64,000 nucleotides of DNA, taken from NCBI GenBank assembly GCA_946480015.1, contig CAMLIL010000004.1:1-64000 (forward strand), in the 5' to 3' direction. The translations under genes and the position numbers were made by a program. Below are positions 50,915 through 59,623 of the stretch, one piece after another. The notes under the pieces are model-generated. The model saw nothing but the letters and a program-made list of their open reading frames with translations, was not told where the DNA came from and did not search any database. The first letter of the stretch is position 1. Every line of letters begins with the position of its first letter. The stretch is from an uncultured Oxalobacteraceae bacterium. GTDB taxonomy: Bacteria > Pseudomonadota > Gammaproteobacteria > Burkholderiales > Burkholderiaceae.

Positions 50915-52635
50915 ATATGACGAACATCTCTGTCAACTTGGCTGAAGCGGCAAGCTGCACGACTCTCGTGGAGGCCGTCTGGGCGCACGCGCACGCAAGC
51001 GCATCCAACAACCTGATCAGCTGCCGCGGTGCCAATCCGGTCCAGGTGACCTACCGCCAATTGTGGCAGTTGTCGTCCGCCGGCAAGGCGGGCTTGCGCG
51101 GCGCCGGCATCCGCCCGGGCGACCGGGTCGCCTTGGTAATGGACTCAAGCATCGACGTGATCGCTCTGATCCTCGCCGTCCAGCGTGCCGGCGCAACCCT
51201 GATTCCGGTGCAGCCAATCAACCGTTTGAACGGTCAGTCGGAAACCGCCCGGCGTATTCTGGCGATCGTGCGGGCCAGCAATGTCGACCTGTTCGTTAGC
51301 GCGCGCAGCACCGCGCCGGCCTGGAGCGAGATTCTCCAGGACGCAGCGACGCGCGTGGCCGCGGCCGAGGAGGTGCTGGCCAGCGCCGCCGACGAGGAAG
51401 GGATTCCGGAATGCTATCCGGAAGACCAACTGGCGCTGATCCAGTTTTCGTCCGGCAGCACCGGCACGCCGAAAGGAGTCTGCCTCTCGCATGCGAACAT
51501 CGCCTTCAATCTGGCCGCGATCAGCGAACGCCTAGGGTGGAGCGCCTCGGACCGGGTAGTGTGCTGGCTGCCGTTCTATCACGACCTGGGATTAATCGGC
51601 GTATTACAGGCGGCGCTGTGGAACGGCTGCAGCGCGACGTTCTATGCGCCGGGCGACTTCGTGCGCAATCCTCTGGGCTGGCTGCGTTGCGCCACTGAAG
51701 AAGGGGCGACCATGACCGCCGCGCCGCAATTTGCCTATAACCTGTGCGCGGACAAGGCGCAGATCGCCAACGGCTCCTTGCCCGGCATCGAACTGAGCGC
51801 GATGCGGCTCATGCTCAACGGTAGCGAATTCATTCACTGGGAGTCCTGCACCCGCTTCGAGCGGCTGTTTGCTCCCTACGGGCTGCGCGCTCACGTCCTG
51901 CAGCCAGCCTACGGCATGGCGGAAAACTGCGTGGGCGTATCCTTGCGCCCGCCCGGCACGCCGGCACCGCTCAGGATGCTCGCCCGTCATGGGGGCCTGC
52001 CGGACCGTGCGTCCGACGACGCGCCGACGGTCAGTTTGATCGGCAACGGAGCGCCTGTCCGGGGTACCGAGGTGGCGATTTTCGACCAGTCTGGTGTGGT
52101 ATTGCCAGCCGGTTGCCTCGGACATATCCATATTCGCGGCGACTCGACCACGCGCAATTACATGTCCGGCGACGGGACGCTGATTCCGGCCCAGCACAAC
52201 GGCTGGCTGGACACGGGCGACATTGGTGCGCTAATTGACGGGGAGATCTTTGTTGCCGGGCGCAGCAAGGAAATCTTCAAGCGCGGAGGACGGACCTTTT
52301 CTCCACCGGACATTGAGCAAAGCGTTGCCTTGGCAACCGGACTGGAAGCCGGCAGCGTGGCCGCCTTCGCTTTCTATGAACCCACGGGCGGTACCGAGAA
52401 ACTGTTTCTCATCATCGAACAGAAGCGCGCGGCCTTAGCCGATCCGCCGTTGCATCTTGTGGAGAGTGTCGGTAAACATACCTTGCGCAACTTCCAGTTC
52501 AGGGCAGACGCGATTTTCCTGACCCAGAAAGGGCAGCTTCCGCGCACCTCAAGCGGGAAAATCCGGCGCGTGCTCCTAGCCGAGCTCGCTTCCCGAGGCG
52601 AACTGGCTAGCGCGCTGCCGCTGGTTCGTCTGTGA
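50911..52635 (+). CDS. Fatty acyl-AMP ligase (FAAL) / acyl-ACP synthetase
   Basis: The 574-residue protein is an ANL-superfamily ligase: FSSGSTGTPKGVCLSH (179-194) is the P-loop, VCWLPFYHDLGLIG the FAAL-typical 'PxxHDxGL' motif, QPAYGMAENCVG the A5 motif and DTGDIGALIDGEIFVAGRSK the hinge, with catalytic Lys in TSSGKIRR near the end. The C-terminal subdomain is present. FAALs adenylate fatty acids and hand them to a carrier protein, here most likely the ACP at 47206. Its ATG overlaps the previous stop as ATGA. Confidence 0.9.
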   Translation: MNMTNISVNLAEAASCTTLVEAVWAHAHASASNNLISCRGANPVQVTYRQLWQLSSAGKAGLRGAGIRPGDRVALVMDSSIDVIALILAVQRAGATLIPVQPINRLNGQSETARRILAIVRASNVDLFVSARSTAPAWSEILQDAATRVAAAEEVLASAADEEGIPECYPEDQLALIQFSSGSTGTPKGVCLSHANIAFNLAAISERLGWSASDRVVCWLPFYHDLGLIGVLQAALWNGCSATFYAPGDFVRNPLGWLRCATEEGATMTAAPQFAYNLCADKAQIANGSLPGIELSAMRLMLNGSEFIHWESCTRFERLFAPYGLRAHVLQPAYGMAENCVGVSLRPPGTPAPLRMLARHGGLPDRASDDAPTVSLIGNGAPVRGTEVAIFDQSGVVLPAGCLGHIHIRGDSTTRNYMSGDGTLIPAQHNGWLDTGDIGALIDGEIFVAGRSKEIFKRGGRTFSPPDIEQSVALATGLEAGSVAAFAFYEPTGGTEKLFLIIEQKRAALADPPLHLVESVGKHTLRNFQFRADAIFLTQKGQLPRTSSGKIRRVLLAELASRGELASALPLVRL

Positions 52636-52693
52636 CCCGCCGACAAGCAGGCCTACAACATTCAGGTCGGTTTCACCGATTGACGAGAACACT

Positions 52694-53881
52694 ATGATGA
52701 TTGAAAAGAAAATTGGCAAAATCGTGGCCGACGTGCGGTTGCTGCAAGAAGCGAACCTGTATCCGTTCCTGCCGGTGATTGAAGCGGTCGACCAGCACCG
52801 CGCGGAAGTGGCCGGCGCGGGCGAAGTGCTGATGTTCGCATCCTGCGATTATCTGGGACTGTCGCAGAACAGCATGATCCAGCAACATTCGATCGACGCG
52901 ATTCGCCAGTTCGGCACCAATACCTTCGGCGCGCAGATCTACAGCGGGCACACGACCCTGCACAGCACGCTCGAAAAGGAGCTGGCGCAGTTCATGCGGA
53001 AAGATGCCGCATTGCTCTTCCCTTCCGGCATGCACGCCAATATCGGCGTCATCGCGGGGCTGCTGGGTCCCAAGGACGTGGTCATCAATGACCGCCTCAA
53101 CCATACCTCGCTGTTCATGGGAAGCCAGTTGTCGGGGGCGAAGCAGCGCAACTTCCGCCACCGCGACATGAACCATCTGGAATCCATCCTCCAGGACAGC
53201 GCGGAGTTCGAAAAACGTTTGATCGTCACCGATGGCGTGTTCAGCGCTGATGGCGACCTGGCCCCGATCGCGCGCATATGCGAACTGGCCAAGCAGTACA
53301 ACGCCATTGTCATGGTCGACGAAGCGCATGCCGTGGGCGTCATCGGCGCCGGCGGACGCGGCACCTGCGAACTGGCTGGCGCCGAAGACCAGGTCGATAT
53401 CGTGATCGGCACGATGAGCAAGGCGTTCGGCAGCGTCGGCGGATTCGTCGCCACTAGCGCGCCTATCGTCACGTATCTGCGCCACGCGGCGCCCTCGTAC
53501 ACCAGCTCGCGCGGTTCGCCGCCAGCGGTGGCGGCCGCCTCGCTGGCGGCCTTGCGCCACGTGCGCGAACGCGGTCACGAATTACGCATCAAGGTCATGG
53601 ACAACGTGCATTTCGTGCTATCGAGACTGCGCGCTGAGGGATTCGATTGTCTGGACGCCGCTTCGCCGTCAATCCCGGTGCGCATCGGCTCGGGCGATAA
53701 AGTGATCGCGTTGGCGAAATGGTTATTGCGGCAGGGGATACTGGTCAGCGCCATGGTGCCGCCGACCGTGCCGCCGGGTGGGGGACGCCTGCGTCTGGGT
53801 ATCACCGCCTTGCATACTCAGGAGGACCTGTCGCGCCTGCTCGCAGTACTAGTGCAAGCCCGTCATGAATTCGACTTCTGA
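52694..53881 (+). CDS. Alpha-oxoamine synthase, serine palmitoyltransferase-like
   Basis: The 395-residue PLP enzyme condenses an amino acid with an acyl thioester. It has FGTNTFGAQIYSGHTTLHST, H137 in DRLNHTSLF (stacks on PLP), D209 and H212 in VMVDEAHAVGV and the PLP lysine K243 in IGTMSKAFGSVGG. These are shared by serine palmitoyltransferase, 8-amino-7-oxononanoate synthase and 2-amino-3-ketobutyrate ligase, so the amino acid cannot be told from motifs. ACP, acyl ligase, epimerase-like reductase and bCerS-like genes beside it favour a sphingoid-base role (with serine); no bio genes are present. The AOS of autoinducer synthesis (CqsA/JqsA) is the main alternative. Confidence 0.82.
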   Translation: MMIEKKIGKIVADVRLLQEANLYPFLPVIEAVDQHRAEVAGAGEVLMFASCDYLGLSQNSMIQQHSIDAIRQFGTNTFGAQIYSGHTTLHSTLEKELAQFMRKDAALLFPSGMHANIGVIAGLLGPKDVVINDRLNHTSLFMGSQLSGAKQRNFRHRDMNHLESILQDSAEFEKRLIVTDGVFSADGDLAPIARICELAKQYNAIVMVDEAHAVGVIGAGGRGTCELAGAEDQVDIVIGTMSKAFGSVGGFVATSAPIVTYLRHAAPSYTSSRGSPPAVAAASLAALRHVRERGHELRIKVMDNVHFVLSRLRAEGFDCLDAASPSIPVRIGSGDKVIALAKWLLRQGILVSAMVPPTVPPGGGRLRLGITALHTQEDLSRLLAVLVQARHEFDF

Positions 53882-54848
53882 AGTGGTGCGCGGTGCGCGC
53901 CCACTGGTGGTGGTCACCGGCGGTACCGGATTCATCGGCAGTCACCTGGTGGATCGGCTGCTCCACGATGGCTGCCGCGTGCGTTACCTGGTGCGCCGGG
54001 GTTCCCCGCCGACATGGCGCAGATCGACGGTGGAAACCTGTCATGGCGATCTGCGCGACGCCGATGCTTGCAAGCGTCTCATTGACGGGGCGGACCTGAT
54101 CTATCACCTGGCCGGCGCCGGCCTACGCCGCTTGCGCCATGAGCGCGAGGCCAACGATCGCGCCTGCGACAACCTGCTCGATGCTTGGCGAGGCTCGGAC
54201 GCGTCCCTGGTCTTTCTTAGCTCGATCAAGGCTGGAATCGCCAAACGTCTCCCTGTTGACAGTGCCATTTCGGCAAGTCATGCTTACGGCCAAAGCAAGC
54301 TGCGCTGCGAAATGCACATTCGCGCCATCTCCCGCGAACAAGGCCGCTCCGCATGCATTGTGCGAGCGCCTCTGGTCTACGGCCCGCGCGACTTGAACCT
54401 GCTTCCATTGTTCCGCCTGGCACGGTACGGATTGCTCCCCTTGCTTCACGGTGCGCCGCTGGCGCAGCTGAGCCAAATATATGTGGGGGACCTGGTGGAC
54501 ATGCTTGCGCAGTGCCGACCCGGCACCCCGCGCACTGTCGAGATGCGTGATATCGAATCGAACCAGCGCTGCGACTGGAACGCGGTGGTACACGGCATCG
54601 CGCATTGGCACGGGGGCAGGCCGCGCATGACGTTGCCCGTGCAGTCGCTGCACGCCTTGCGCGGCATCCTGCAGCGCTGGAAAAGCTTCAGGCCACACTT
54701 TTGCCAGATGGCGCTGGTGCGTTTGTCGGACCTGCTCGACGGCCAAGTCGCCTTCTCTTCCTTAAACGAGGGCCAGCAAAACATGACGGATCTTGCCAAG
54801 GGATTGGAGCGGACCGGACGCTGGTACCAATCAATGGGCTGGATATAA
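53865..54848 (+). CDS. NAD(P)-dependent epimerase/dehydratase-family reductase (CerR-like)
   Basis: The 327-residue extended SDR has the Rossmann motif VTGGTGFIGSHLVDRLL (residues 18-34) and the catalytic pair Y141-x3-K145 in SHAYGQSKLRCEM. In Caulobacter an SDR of this class, CerR, reduces the keto group of the ceramide formed from the SPT product; the operon context suggests the same for this gene. It overlaps the alpha-oxoamine synthase gene by 17 bp. The C-terminal part (residues 200-327) is the substrate-binding domain with RDIESNQRCDWNAVVHGIAH. Substrate assignment is inferred. Confidence 0.82.
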   Translation: MNSTSEVVRGARPLVVVTGGTGFIGSHLVDRLLHDGCRVRYLVRRGSPPTWRRSTVETCHGDLRDADACKRLIDGADLIYHLAGAGLRRLRHEREANDRACDNLLDAWRGSDASLVFLSSIKAGIAKRLPVDSAISASHAYGQSKLRCEMHIRAISREQGRSACIVRAPLVYGPRDLNLLPLFRLARYGLLPLLHGAPLAQLSQIYVGDLVDMLAQCRPGTPRTVEMRDIESNQRCDWNAVVHGIAHWHGGRPRMTLPVQSLHALRGILQRWKSFRPHFCQMALVRLSDLLDGQVAFSSLNEGQQNMTDLAKGLERTGRWYQSMGWI

Positions 54849-54856
54849 GGATAATT

Positions 54857-55513
54857 ATGGTAAAGAAGTATCGATACGATGTCGCGGTCTGTCTGCTGGC
54901 GCCGGCTATTTTTGCCGTGTTGATCGCCGCTGGGCGCGACGGTACGCCGGACATCGGCCAAGCTGAAGCGGGCGCGCTGCTGCTGGTGCTAACCGCGGGC
55001 GTGCTCGCCGAAGTGTTCACGCTGAACGAGCAAGGCGACACCCGCTCCGCCGACAGCGGACGGGTCAGCGGTTTTCTGACCGGTCTAGCACTGGCGCTGC
55101 CGCTGGGCGACCGGCTCATCCTCGATCGCTTCCAGTTCGGTGCCGCGCCTGCGCCGGCGCTGTTTACCGCCGGGGCGCTGCTGTTCCTAGCGGGCACGGC
55201 ACTGCGCTGGCTTGCCAAGGCTCATCTGAAAGAGCATTTTTCCCACACGATCCGGTTGCTGCCCGAACACCGCGTCATCAAGACCGGGCCGTATCGGCTG
55301 GTGCGTCATCCCGCATATCTGGGGACGCTGCTGCTGGTATTGGGCAATTCGGTCCTGTTCAATTCCTGGGTGGGCGTCGTCCTGGCGGCCGTGCTTGTCC
55401 CGTTCGGCTGGCGCCGCATCCTTCGCGAAGAAGCACTGTTGCTGTCCGAACTGGGCGCACACTATAGCGCCTACGCGGCGCGGGTAAAGCGACTGATTCC
55501 GTGGGTGCTATGA
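54857..55513 (+). CDS. Membrane methyltransferase of the isoprenylcysteine / phospholipid type
   Basis: The start is ATG at 54857 (AAGG upstream); the frame extends leftward only as the reverse of the SDR gene. The 218-residue protein has several membrane helices (VCLLAPAIFAVLIAAG; LLLVLTAGVLAEVF; ALLFLAGTALRWLA) and the hallmark LPEHRVIKTGPYRLVRHPAYLGTLLLVLG of ICMT/PEMT proteins, whose C-terminal region binds S-adenosylmethionine. A lipid or lipid head group is the probable substrate. The next gene overlaps it by 4 bp (ATGA), so all belong to one transcript. Confidence 0.85.
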   Translation: MVKKYRYDVAVCLLAPAIFAVLIAAGRDGTPDIGQAEAGALLLVLTAGVLAEVFTLNEQGDTRSADSGRVSGFLTGLALALPLGDRLILDRFQFGAAPAPALFTAGALLFLAGTALRWLAKAHLKEHFSHTIRLLPEHRVIKTGPYRLVRHPAYLGTLLLVLGNSVLFNSWVGVVLAAVLVPFGWRRILREEALLLSELGAHYSAYAARVKRLIPWVL

Positions 55514-56565
55514 TGACCGCGCCTGTGATGACTATCCTGCCAGCGGATGACGGTGCGGCCGCACCGCTCATCCGCGTCAACGCGATCTGCAAGCGATACG
55601 GTGACACGCAAGTGCTGTCGAACATATCGTTCCATGTGGCGCCCGGCGAGATTTACGGGCTGCTGGGCGCGAACGGTGCCGGAAAGTCCACCCTGATACG
55701 CATACTGTGCGGGCTGGAGCCGGCCTGCAGCGGGGACGTGGGGATTATTCCGCACGCCGCGCCGGGGCATTCCGACCAACCCGGGCGTTCCGCCCGCATC
55801 GGCTACATGTCCCAGAGCTTTGGCCTGTATCGCGATCTGACCGTGATGGAAAATCTTCGCTTTTTCGCGGGCATCCATGACTTGACGAGAGCGCATGCAA
55901 CGGCTCGCATCGCCGAACTGATGGACGAACTGCATCTGCACCCGTGGGCCGACCACATCGTCAGTCACCTGTCGGGGGGCTGGCGGCAGCGCCTTGCCTA
56001 CGCAGTGGCGACCGTCCATCGGCCAGCAGTTGTGCTGCTCGACGAACCCACCGCCGGCCTGGATCCGGTGGCGCGGCGCGAGTTGTGGGACTTGTTCTTC
56101 CGCCTGTCCCAGCAGGGAGCGGCTCTGATCGTTACCACTCACTACATGGACGAGGCTGAACGCTGCACCCGGATAGCTTACCTGTCGGGCGGGCGCATTG
56201 TGGCCGACGGTGCGCCGGAAGAGATCAAGCGGCATCCGGCCGCACATCCATCGGGGACGGCGCGCCTTGCCGTCCGCTGCGATGCGCTCATCGGTGCGTT
56301 GAAGGTCATGAATCAGTCGCCTCATTGCCACCATGCGACAATTTACGGCGGCGCGATCCATGCTCTAGTCGAGAGGGAGCACGCCTGCGACTATTGGCTC
56401 GGTATGCTGCGGTCGGCAGGGCATGTATCGGCGCAGGTAGCCGCTGCCGGTCCTTCGCTGGAAGACGTGTTTGTCGCGCTGACGGCCGGCGACAAACGGC
56501 CGGTCACAGCCGGCCAAATTGTGCGGTTTTCCTCTGACGATGACGCCGGAGCCGGGTCGTCATGA
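55510..56565 (+). CDS. ABC transporter ATP-binding protein
   Basis: The 351-residue protein starts at the ATG at 55510, overlapping the preceding stop; a GTG nine bases upstream is also in frame. It has Walker A GANGAGKST (about residues 52-60), the signature LSGGWRQRLA and Walker B VVLLDEPTAGLDPVARRE, followed by a switch histidine (VTTHYMDEAERC). After residue 230 a C-terminal extension typical of exporters of the DrrA/YbhF group follows. It is 52 bp upstream of the permease gene. Probably it drives export of the lipid made by the operon. Confidence 0.92.
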   Translation: MMTAPVMTILPADDGAAAPLIRVNAICKRYGDTQVLSNISFHVAPGEIYGLLGANGAGKSTLIRILCGLEPACSGDVGIIPHAAPGHSDQPGRSARIGYMSQSFGLYRDLTVMENLRFFAGIHDLTRAHATARIAELMDELHLHPWADHIVSHLSGGWRQRLAYAVATVHRPAVVLLDEPTAGLDPVARRELWDLFFRLSQQGAALIVTTHYMDEAERCTRIAYLSGGRIVADGAPEEIKRHPAAHPSGTARLAVRCDALIGALKVMNQSPHCHHATIYGGAIHALVEREHACDYWLGMLRSAGHVSAQVAAAGPSLEDVFVALTAGDKRPVTAGQIVRFSSDDDAGAGSS

Positions 56566-56617
56566 CGCCGCAATGCCGGTTTGTTTCGCTGGCCTCTCAC
56601 TTTTCATGGATTGACAT

Positions 56618-57769
56618 ATGCAATTAGCAGCACTCGTCGTCAAGGAATGGCGACACATCTGCCGGGATCGCAAAACGCTGGCCATGGTCCTGCTGATTCC
56701 TATTCTTGAGCTTCTGCTGTTCGGTTACGCCATCGATACAAGCGTTCACCCCGTCAAACTGGCGGTCCACGATGCCGACCGGTCGCCCAGCAGCCGTGCG
56801 CTGATGGCGGCGTTCAAGGACACCGGGGCCGACATGTTCGTGGTCGACAATGCTGCCGCTGTGAAAGCGGCCATGGTCGCCGGCCGCGCGAAAGCGGGAC
56901 TGAGCATTGCGGGCGGCTATGGCGCGGCATTGGGCGCAGGCAAGAACGCGGCCGCAGAGCTGTTCATCGACGGTTCCGACACGGCCGCCGCCGCGCATCT
57001 TCAGGCGCTAGCCGGCAAGCTGGCGCTAGAGTTGAGCAACCGGCATCTCAGCGCTGCCGTCGACCGCCCTGTCGGGCAGGTCAGCATTCGCGACCAGGTA
57101 CTGTTCAATCCGAAACTGCGCACGGCCGACTTCATCGTGCCGGGTTTTTTGGCAATTATTCTGCAGAAGGTGACGATCCTGCTGACCGCCTTTTCGATTG
57201 TCCGGGAACGTGAGCATCAGACAATGGATCAGCTGTTGGTATCTCCCCTCAGTTCCGTCAATCTAGTGTTTGGAAAACTGATCCCTTATTTCTTCCTCTC
57301 GATGGGGGTAATGGTGTTGGGATCACTCGTCATGGTCGGAATCTTCGACGTCACGGTGCGCGGCAGCCTGGCGCTCCTGATGGGCGTGTGCGCTCTGTTC
57401 CTGATTGCCGCGCAGGCGCTCGGCCTGATGATATCGTCGGCAACCCGGACCCATATGCAAGCCATGCACATGGCCTATTTCATCCTGGTGCCATCAATCC
57501 TGCTGTCAGGATTCATGTGGCCGCTCGACGCGCTGCCGTGGGCCATCCGCGCCATCGGACAGGCCGTGCCAGTCACCTACCTCATCGACTCGGTGCGCGC
57601 CGTCGTATTGCGGGGGGCCGGCCTGGAAGACTTGTGGCACAACATGCTGATCCTTGGCGCAATGACCGTCGTGTTTGTCACGGCAAGCGTGTATCTGTTG
57701 AAAACACGCTTGCTGCACGGCCGGCCGGCTCTGCGTTCGCATGATGGGTCGGCGCCGCCATTGCAGTGA
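56618..57769 (+). CDS. ABC-2 type transporter permease
   Basis: The 383-residue protein has one N-terminal membrane helix (LAMVLLIPILELLLFGYAID), a large extracytoplasmic domain (residues 40-175) and five C-terminal helices (for example FIVPGFLAIILQKVTILLTA, LIPYFFLSMGVMVLGSLVMV, MAYFILVPSILLSGFMWPLD). That is the YbhS/YhhJ-type layout for lipid or drug export. No second permease gene follows, so it should act as a homodimer with the ATPase encoded before it. Confidence 0.9.
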   Translation: MQLAALVVKEWRHICRDRKTLAMVLLIPILELLLFGYAIDTSVHPVKLAVHDADRSPSSRALMAAFKDTGADMFVVDNAAAVKAAMVAGRAKAGLSIAGGYGAALGAGKNAAAELFIDGSDTAAAAHLQALAGKLALELSNRHLSAAVDRPVGQVSIRDQVLFNPKLRTADFIVPGFLAIILQKVTILLTAFSIVREREHQTMDQLLVSPLSSVNLVFGKLIPYFFLSMGVMVLGSLVMVGIFDVTVRGSLALLMGVCALFLIAAQALGLMISSATRTHMQAMHMAYFILVPSILLSGFMWPLDALPWAIRAIGQAVPVTYLIDSVRAVVLRGAGLEDLWHNMLILGAMTVVFVTASVYLLKTRLLHGRPALRSHDGSAPPLQ

Positions 57770-57847
57770 CGACATTGTCGTGCGAGCGGATATCATGTGC
57801 AGTTCGAACGCTAACCGCCGCATCTTGCTATTACCTGAGGAATCAAT

Positions 57848-58510
57848 TTGAAACGAATGAGCTTCACCTACATGTTGGCCGGCAGCTTGCTGCGGGCCTA
57901 TTTCAGCCTATTCGGCCGGCTGGTCATCAAAGGGCGCGAGCATCTGCCATCCGAAGGTTGCGTCCTGGTCTCCAACCATACCGGCTGGGCCGATCCCTTG
58001 TGGATCGGTTTCGCCGCCTGGCCGCGCACAATTTCTCCCATGGCCAAGCAGGAACTGTTCGACGTTCCGGTGCTCAGCAGGGTGCTGCACAACTTGGGAG
58101 CCTTTCCCGTCAAAAGAGGTGTGCCAGGTCCAAGTTCCATCAAGATCCCGGTCGACATTCTCAACGACCGCGGCATTATTCTGATTTTTCCCGGCGGTCG
58201 GCGCGAAGCCCAGGTTTCCGGAGTAAAGCGCGGCGCCGCGACAATTGCCCAGTTGGCAGGCGTGCCGGTCGTGCCCGTGCGCTTCCTCGGCCCAGCTACG
58301 CTGAACCTGCGTCATGCGCTCTGGCGTCGGCCCGAGGTGCTGGTGGAATTCGCTGCGCCAATTCCTCAACCGCAGGGCGGGGTGCTTACGTCATCCGAGC
58401 GCAAGGAACAGATCGCGCGCATGGTGGACGAGATCGAACGCCGCCTTCTCGCGCTGACGCAAACCGACGGGCGGAATCACCAGGCAACGGACTCGCAATG
58501 GCGGGCCTAG
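57848..58510 (+). CDS. PlsC-like 1-acyl-glycerol-phosphate acyltransferase family protein
   Basis: The start is TTG at 57848 with GAGGA six bases before it; ATG nine bases later is the alternative. The 220-residue protein has the NHTGWADP acyltransferase motif (H44, D49), FPVKRG and the third motif FPGGRREAQVSGVK; the N-terminal helix (YMLAGSLLRAYFSLFGRLVI) should sit in the membrane. The family moves acyl chains from ACP or CoA to hydroxyl groups of lipids. It comes after the ABC genes and overlaps the next gene by 13 bp. It may O-acylate the operon's lipid. Confidence 0.88.
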   Translation: MKRMSFTYMLAGSLLRAYFSLFGRLVIKGREHLPSEGCVLVSNHTGWADPLWIGFAAWPRTISPMAKQELFDVPVLSRVLHNLGAFPVKRGVPGPSSIKIPVDILNDRGIILIFPGGRREAQVSGVKRGAATIAQLAGVPVVPVRFLGPATLNLRHALWRRPEVLVEFAAPIPQPQGGVLTSSERKEQIARMVDEIERRLLALTQTDGRNHQATDSQWRA

Positions 58511-59568
58511 CCGCTCCCACCGCGCGGCACTCGGCGTACGCGCTGACGCGCTTCGGCAGCCCAGCCACGGCATTCGCGCGCATCGAGCAGGACCCGGCTC
58601 TTCTTCAGGAGGGGGAGATCCGCATCGAAGTCGACACGTTCGGCATCAACTTCGCCGATGTCGTGATGCGCCGCGGTCTTTATCGAGGCGCACCGAAGCT
58701 ACCATTCGTTCCCGGATACGAGGTGGTCGGCCGCATCATCGATCTTCGGGGCGTGCCGGATTTCCAGTGCGGCCAGCGGGTGTTGGCCTTCACCCGCTTC
58801 GGCGCGTACGCCGAGCAGGTCGTCACCGATGCGCGGCTTGCGATCGCACTCGACGATGGCGTCGACGCCGGCGTCGCCTGCGCATTGGCGACGCAGTTTT
58901 GCACGGCCTATTATTGCAGCGAAGAACTGGTTAGGCCGCATGCCGGCGACAGGGTCCTGGTGCACGCCGGCGCCGGCGGGGTTGGATCGGCCCTGGTACA
59001 GATGTTATTGCACAAGGGCTGCGACGTGTTTGCGACTGCCGGAAGCCCTGAAAAGGTCGATCTGGTCAAGCGCCTCGGGGCGCACCATGTGATCGACTAC
59101 CGTCGCGAGGACTTCGAGCAGGCGGTCAGACGGATCACAGGTTCCGCGGGACTGGACGTGGTCTACGATTCGATTGGCGGGAAGGTCTTGTCGAAGAGCC
59201 GAAGGCTGCTCGGCCCCGGCGGCCGGCTTGTCATGTTCGGCGCCTCGAGCCGGACCCGCATGCGCGGTGGCCCGCTGTGGAATGCCTTGGCGACCGCAGC
59301 CTCGTTCGGCCTGCTGTCTCCCGCCCTCCTGCTGCTGCGCTCGCAGTCCATGCTCGGCGTCAACATGCTGGAACTGGCCAGCCATAAGCCCTTGCTGCTG
59401 CGACGCTGTCTGGTCGGCGTCATGGCCCTGTTCGAGAAAGGCGCGATCACTCCTCTGCCGGCGCGACGGTTTCCCGTTACGGAACTGGCGTGCGCGCACG
59501 AGTTGCTGGAGAGCCGCCTCGCGGTTGGAAAGGTCGTTGTCACTTGGCAACCGGCCGCACGCGGGTAA
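58498..59568 (+). CDS. Zinc-independent quinone oxidoreductase / MDR-family dehydrogenase
   Basis: The 356-residue medium-chain dehydrogenase-like protein opens AYALTRFGSPATAFARIEQD, has FGINFADVVMRRGLYRGAPK and PFVPGYEVVGRI of the quinone-oxidoreductase group, and the NADPH-binding motif VLVHAGAGGVGSALVQML. Structural-zinc cysteines are absent, as expected for this group. The ATG at 58498 overlaps the PlsC-like stop by 13 bp; the same frame is open upstream to 57766, but that part is another frame of the PlsC gene and is not coding. Role in the operon: perhaps reduction of an enone or enoyl intermediate. Confidence 0.88.
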   Translation: MAGLAAPTARHSAYALTRFGSPATAFARIEQDPALLQEGEIRIEVDTFGINFADVVMRRGLYRGAPKLPFVPGYEVVGRIIDLRGVPDFQCGQRVLAFTRFGAYAEQVVTDARLAIALDDGVDAGVACALATQFCTAYYCSEELVRPHAGDRVLVHAGAGGVGSALVQMLLHKGCDVFATAGSPEKVDLVKRLGAHHVIDYRREDFEQAVRRITGSAGLDVVYDSIGGKVLSKSRRLLGPGGRLVMFGASSRTRMRGGPLWNALATAASFGLLSPALLLLRSQSMLGVNMLELASHKPLLLRRCLVGVMALFEKGAITPLPARRFPVTELACAHELLESRLAVGKVVVTWQPAARG

Positions 59569-59623
59569 AGCGCCTGATGCCGCGCCGCACCTACTGGTGG
59601 ACCCGATCCGATGAGATGCGACC

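Noticed and set aside
52694..53881. Alpha-oxoamine synthase as a CqsA/JqsA autoinducer synthase
   Set aside because: Signal synthases of that kind are linked to a sensor kinase and response regulator, none of which are here, whereas ACP, ligase, reductase and acyltransferase genes are. Kept as an alternative only.
57766..59568. A 600-residue plus-strand frame joining the PlsC-like and dehydrogenase regions
   Set aside because: Residues 1-244 are an out-of-frame reading of the PlsC gene with Arg/Ala-rich noise; only the part from the ATG at 58498 is protein-like. Two separate genes overlap by 13 bp instead.
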